A DNA stretch of 7,383 nt from Acetobacteraceae bacterium (GTDB lineage: Bacteria > Pseudomonadota > Alphaproteobacteria > Acetobacterales > Acetobacteraceae), in the NCBI GenBank assembly GCA_030039695.1, contig JASHVB010000478.1:1-7383 (forward strand). The letters run 5' to 3'. The notes beneath the pieces are model-generated. The model was not told the DNA's origin. It worked only from the letters and a program-made list of their open reading frames with translations, and made no database searches. The position numbers and the translations under genes are program-made. This document shows, in pieces, positions 5,864 through 7,383 of the stretch (the first letter of the stretch is position 1; each line of letters opens with the position of its first letter).

Positions 5864-7257
5864 CATCCGGGAACGGTCAGTCTGATCAGCGTCTGTGCCA
5901 CTTGTTCCACGCGATGCATTCGCCGGCACGTATCGATCAGCACTTCGAACTGTGCAGGCGCAATTGCCAGGCCCGGCGCGATTGCGCGGATGCGGCGCGC
6001 CTCCTCCTCGAAATCCCAGATGAACTCACGGCCCGTGCCTTCGCGCGCGAAGCTTCGCCCATCATTCGTGAACACCGTGATCCTCGGTCCGAATAATGTC
6101 CGCCGCACCGTTGGGATCAGCGTGACCCGGTGCATCAGCTCCAGGACTTCAGGTGGATCGCTCTCGCCTGGCCGCGGCTGTGCGCCGCGAAGCATCGGAT
6201 AGCCGCGAGCCACCGCGCCATAAGCAGTGAAGTACTGGGTGCTGCCGACACGAGGTTTGCCGTCGCCGCCAGGTGTGGGAAACGCCGGGCTCGGGTACTC
6301 GGTCTCGAACCAGTTCACCACCGCCTCGATGCGGTCGATGTCGGCATAGGCGATGTCATACTCCTCACACAGCCGCGCCGTCACGTCGACATGGGCGATG
6401 TTGTAACCGGCGGTCGAATAGATGCGGTACAGCGTCTCCAGGAACATCCAGTCACGGCCGAGGCCTTCGGTAATCTTCGTAAGCTCCGTGCGGTTGTGAC
6501 CGGTGAAACTGTACCGGAGCTCGCCGCGGTTGTTACCGGCATAAGCGTGATAGAAGCCCGCCTCGCCTTCCAGCGTCGTGTCGCCGCCGGGTGTGCCATG
6601 CTTCGCCATGGCAACCGCGAGTAGCGCGTTGCGCACCGCACCGCCTTCACGCAGCGAGCGACCGCCGCTGCGAGCGCCCTCCAAATTGCCGGCCGCGAGG
6701 TTGACGCATTGTGCGATGGCGCTGTTGATTTGGTCCGCGTCGAGCCCCTGGATCTTCGCCGCCGCCACCGCCGCTCCGAAAATGCCGAACACCGGCCCGG
6801 AGTGGAAACCGCGCGACATCACTGTTGGGATGAATTCGGCGGCCATGCGCTCCATCACTTCGTAGCCTGCGGCGACGCCAGCCAGGAAGTGTTCACCGCT
6901 GGCGCCAGTAATTTCCGCGGCGACCAAAGCCGCGGGAATGATCGCCGTGCCGGGATGCGTCAGCATGCGGAATGTGTCCCACTTGCCGCCCGCCAGGATC
7001 ATTTCGGCATTGACGAAGGCCGCGCCGGCCTTGGTCAGCTTGCTGCCGCTGCAAAGCGATGTGGCTGCGCCACCGCCGCCAGCCTCCTCGTCCTGCATCA
7101 GTGCCAGCGCCTGCTTGCTGGCAGGCACGTCATGCGCGGCGAGCGCCGAGCTCAGCGCCTGCAACGTGACACCCTTGGCCCGATCCACAACCTCGGGCGG
7201 CAGATCGCCATATCGCAATCCCGCGACGAACCTCGCGAAATCCCGGCTCAGCGACAT
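5863..7257 (-). CDS. MmgE/PrpD family protein
   Basis: The 464-residue protein is in the normal size range of the MmgE/PrpD family, which includes 2-methylcitrate dehydratase and cis-aconitate decarboxylase. Family landmarks in order are THPGTAIIPAALVAAEITGA (100-119), RGFHSGPVFGIFGAAVAAAK (149-168), GLDADQI (171-177), GGRSLREGGAVRNALLA (198-214), TTLEGEAGFYHAYAG (227-241) and the C-terminal sandwich domain from about 280 on. His101 and His152 match histidines conserved in the family. By my alignment from memory, the usual Asp before the first motif is Gly91, the usual Lys of the 'K-x-L-H' motif is Arg200 and the following His is Arg203. The His after 'K-x-[YF]-P' is Ala283. The reaction may therefore differ from known members. 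GGAAGGAA just before the ATG at 7257-7255 is a strong ribosome binding site. The gene stands alone, converging on the EamA gene. Confidence 0.9.
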   Translation of the reverse strand: MSLSRDFARFVAGLRYGDLPPEVVDRAKGVTLQALSSALAAHDVPASKQALALMQDEEAGGGGAATSLCSGSKLTKAGAAFVNAEMILAGGKWDTFRMLTHPGTAIIPAALVAAEITGASGEHFLAGVAAGYEVMERMAAEFIPTVMSRGFHSGPVFGIFGAAVAAAKIQGLDADQINSAIAQCVNLAAGNLEGARSGGRSLREGGAVRNALLAVAMAKHGTPGGDTTLEGEAGFYHAYAGNNRGELRYSFTGHNRTELTKITEGLGRDWMFLETLYRIYSTAGYNIAHVDVTARLCEEYDIAYADIDRIEAVVNWFETEYPSPAFPTPGGDGKPRVGSTQYFTAYGAVARGYPMLRGAQPRPGESDPPEVLELMHRVTLIPTVRRTLFGPRITVFTNDGRSFAREGTGREFIWDFEEEARRIRAIAPGLAIAPAQFEVLIDTCRRMHRVEQVAQTLIRLTVPG

Positions 7258-7305
7258 AGCATTTCCTTCCGGTGCGGTTGCGTGGCGGGAAGCGGCCGCG
7301 CGTTA

Positions 7306-7383
7306 TGTCTCATTGCGAGGCGCGCAGCGACAATGCAATCTTGCGCGGGAGATTGCTTCGTTGCTGCTCTCCTCGCAATAACA
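7306..7383. repeat. Palindromic dispersed-repeat element (cut or ending at window edge)
   Basis: The left arm (7306-7341) and right arm (7350-7383) are complementary over most of their length, around the short loop tgcgcggg (7342-7349). Reversed, the right arm reads tgttattgcgaggagagcag and onwards to gcaatct. The left arm reads tgtctcattgcgaggcgcgc and onwards to gcaatct. The differences are a few substitutions and short indels. The element lies about 50 bp upstream of the MmgE/PrpD start. Its sequence resembles the 'cattgcgagg...gcaatcc' palindromes that are scattered between genes in many alphaproteobacterial genomes; this match is from memory. It probably forms a long hairpin in DNA or RNA. 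The element may extend beyond the window. Confidence 0.7.

Overview
The window comes from a high-GC proteobacterial chromosome, most likely an alphaproteobacterium. Coding stretches that I hand-counted reach about 70-80% G+C. A palindromic repeat at the right edge has arms of the form 'attgcgagg ... gcaatct', which resembles dispersed repeats I know from many alphaproteobacterial genomes. No plasmid, phage, transposase, CRISPR, tRNA or rRNA signal was found. The content is ordinary accessory metabolism: catabolic enzymes, one regulator and two small-molecule transporters.

Layout, left to right. (1) Positions 1-253, minus strand, hold the N-terminal 84 residues of a mandelate racemase/muconate-lactonizing (enolase superfamily) enzyme that runs off the window edge. 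(2) Positions 254-1132 are a long gap with no credible gene. The part I counted (601-900) is about 56% G+C, clearly lower than the genes, and the gap contains a large imperfect stem-loop at 491-536. (3) Positions 1133-1873, plus strand, encode a dienelactone hydrolase family protein with a complete Cys-Asp-His triad. (4) Positions 1942-2823, minus strand, encode a LysR-type regulator that converges on the hydrolase gene, with a nested inverted repeat between the two stops. (5) Divergent from the regulator, three plus-strand genes follow one another: a phosphinothricin/methionine-sulfoximine-type GNAT acetyltransferase (2884-3444), an MFS transporter (3590-4780) and an EamA/DMT transporter (4877-5761). 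(6) Positions 5863-7257, minus strand, encode an MmgE/PrpD family protein that converges on the EamA gene. (7) Positions 7306-7383 hold the palindromic repeat.

How the genes may work together is mostly inference. The LysR protein sits back to back with the acetyltransferase across a 60-bp AT-rich spacer and is the obvious candidate to control it. Acetyltransferase, MFS and EamA genes form a same-strand run (spacers 145 and 96 bp) that could detoxify and export a small amine or amino-acid-like compound. The enolase-superfamily enzyme, the dienelactone hydrolase and the MmgE/PrpD protein are all types found in catabolism of organic acids or aromatic breakdown products, but they are not in one operon here and no shared pathway can be shown.

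I did not find a clear new system. The points most worth checking are the apparently altered active-site positions of the MmgE/PrpD protein, the structured low-GC gap at 254-1132, and the possible detoxification run.
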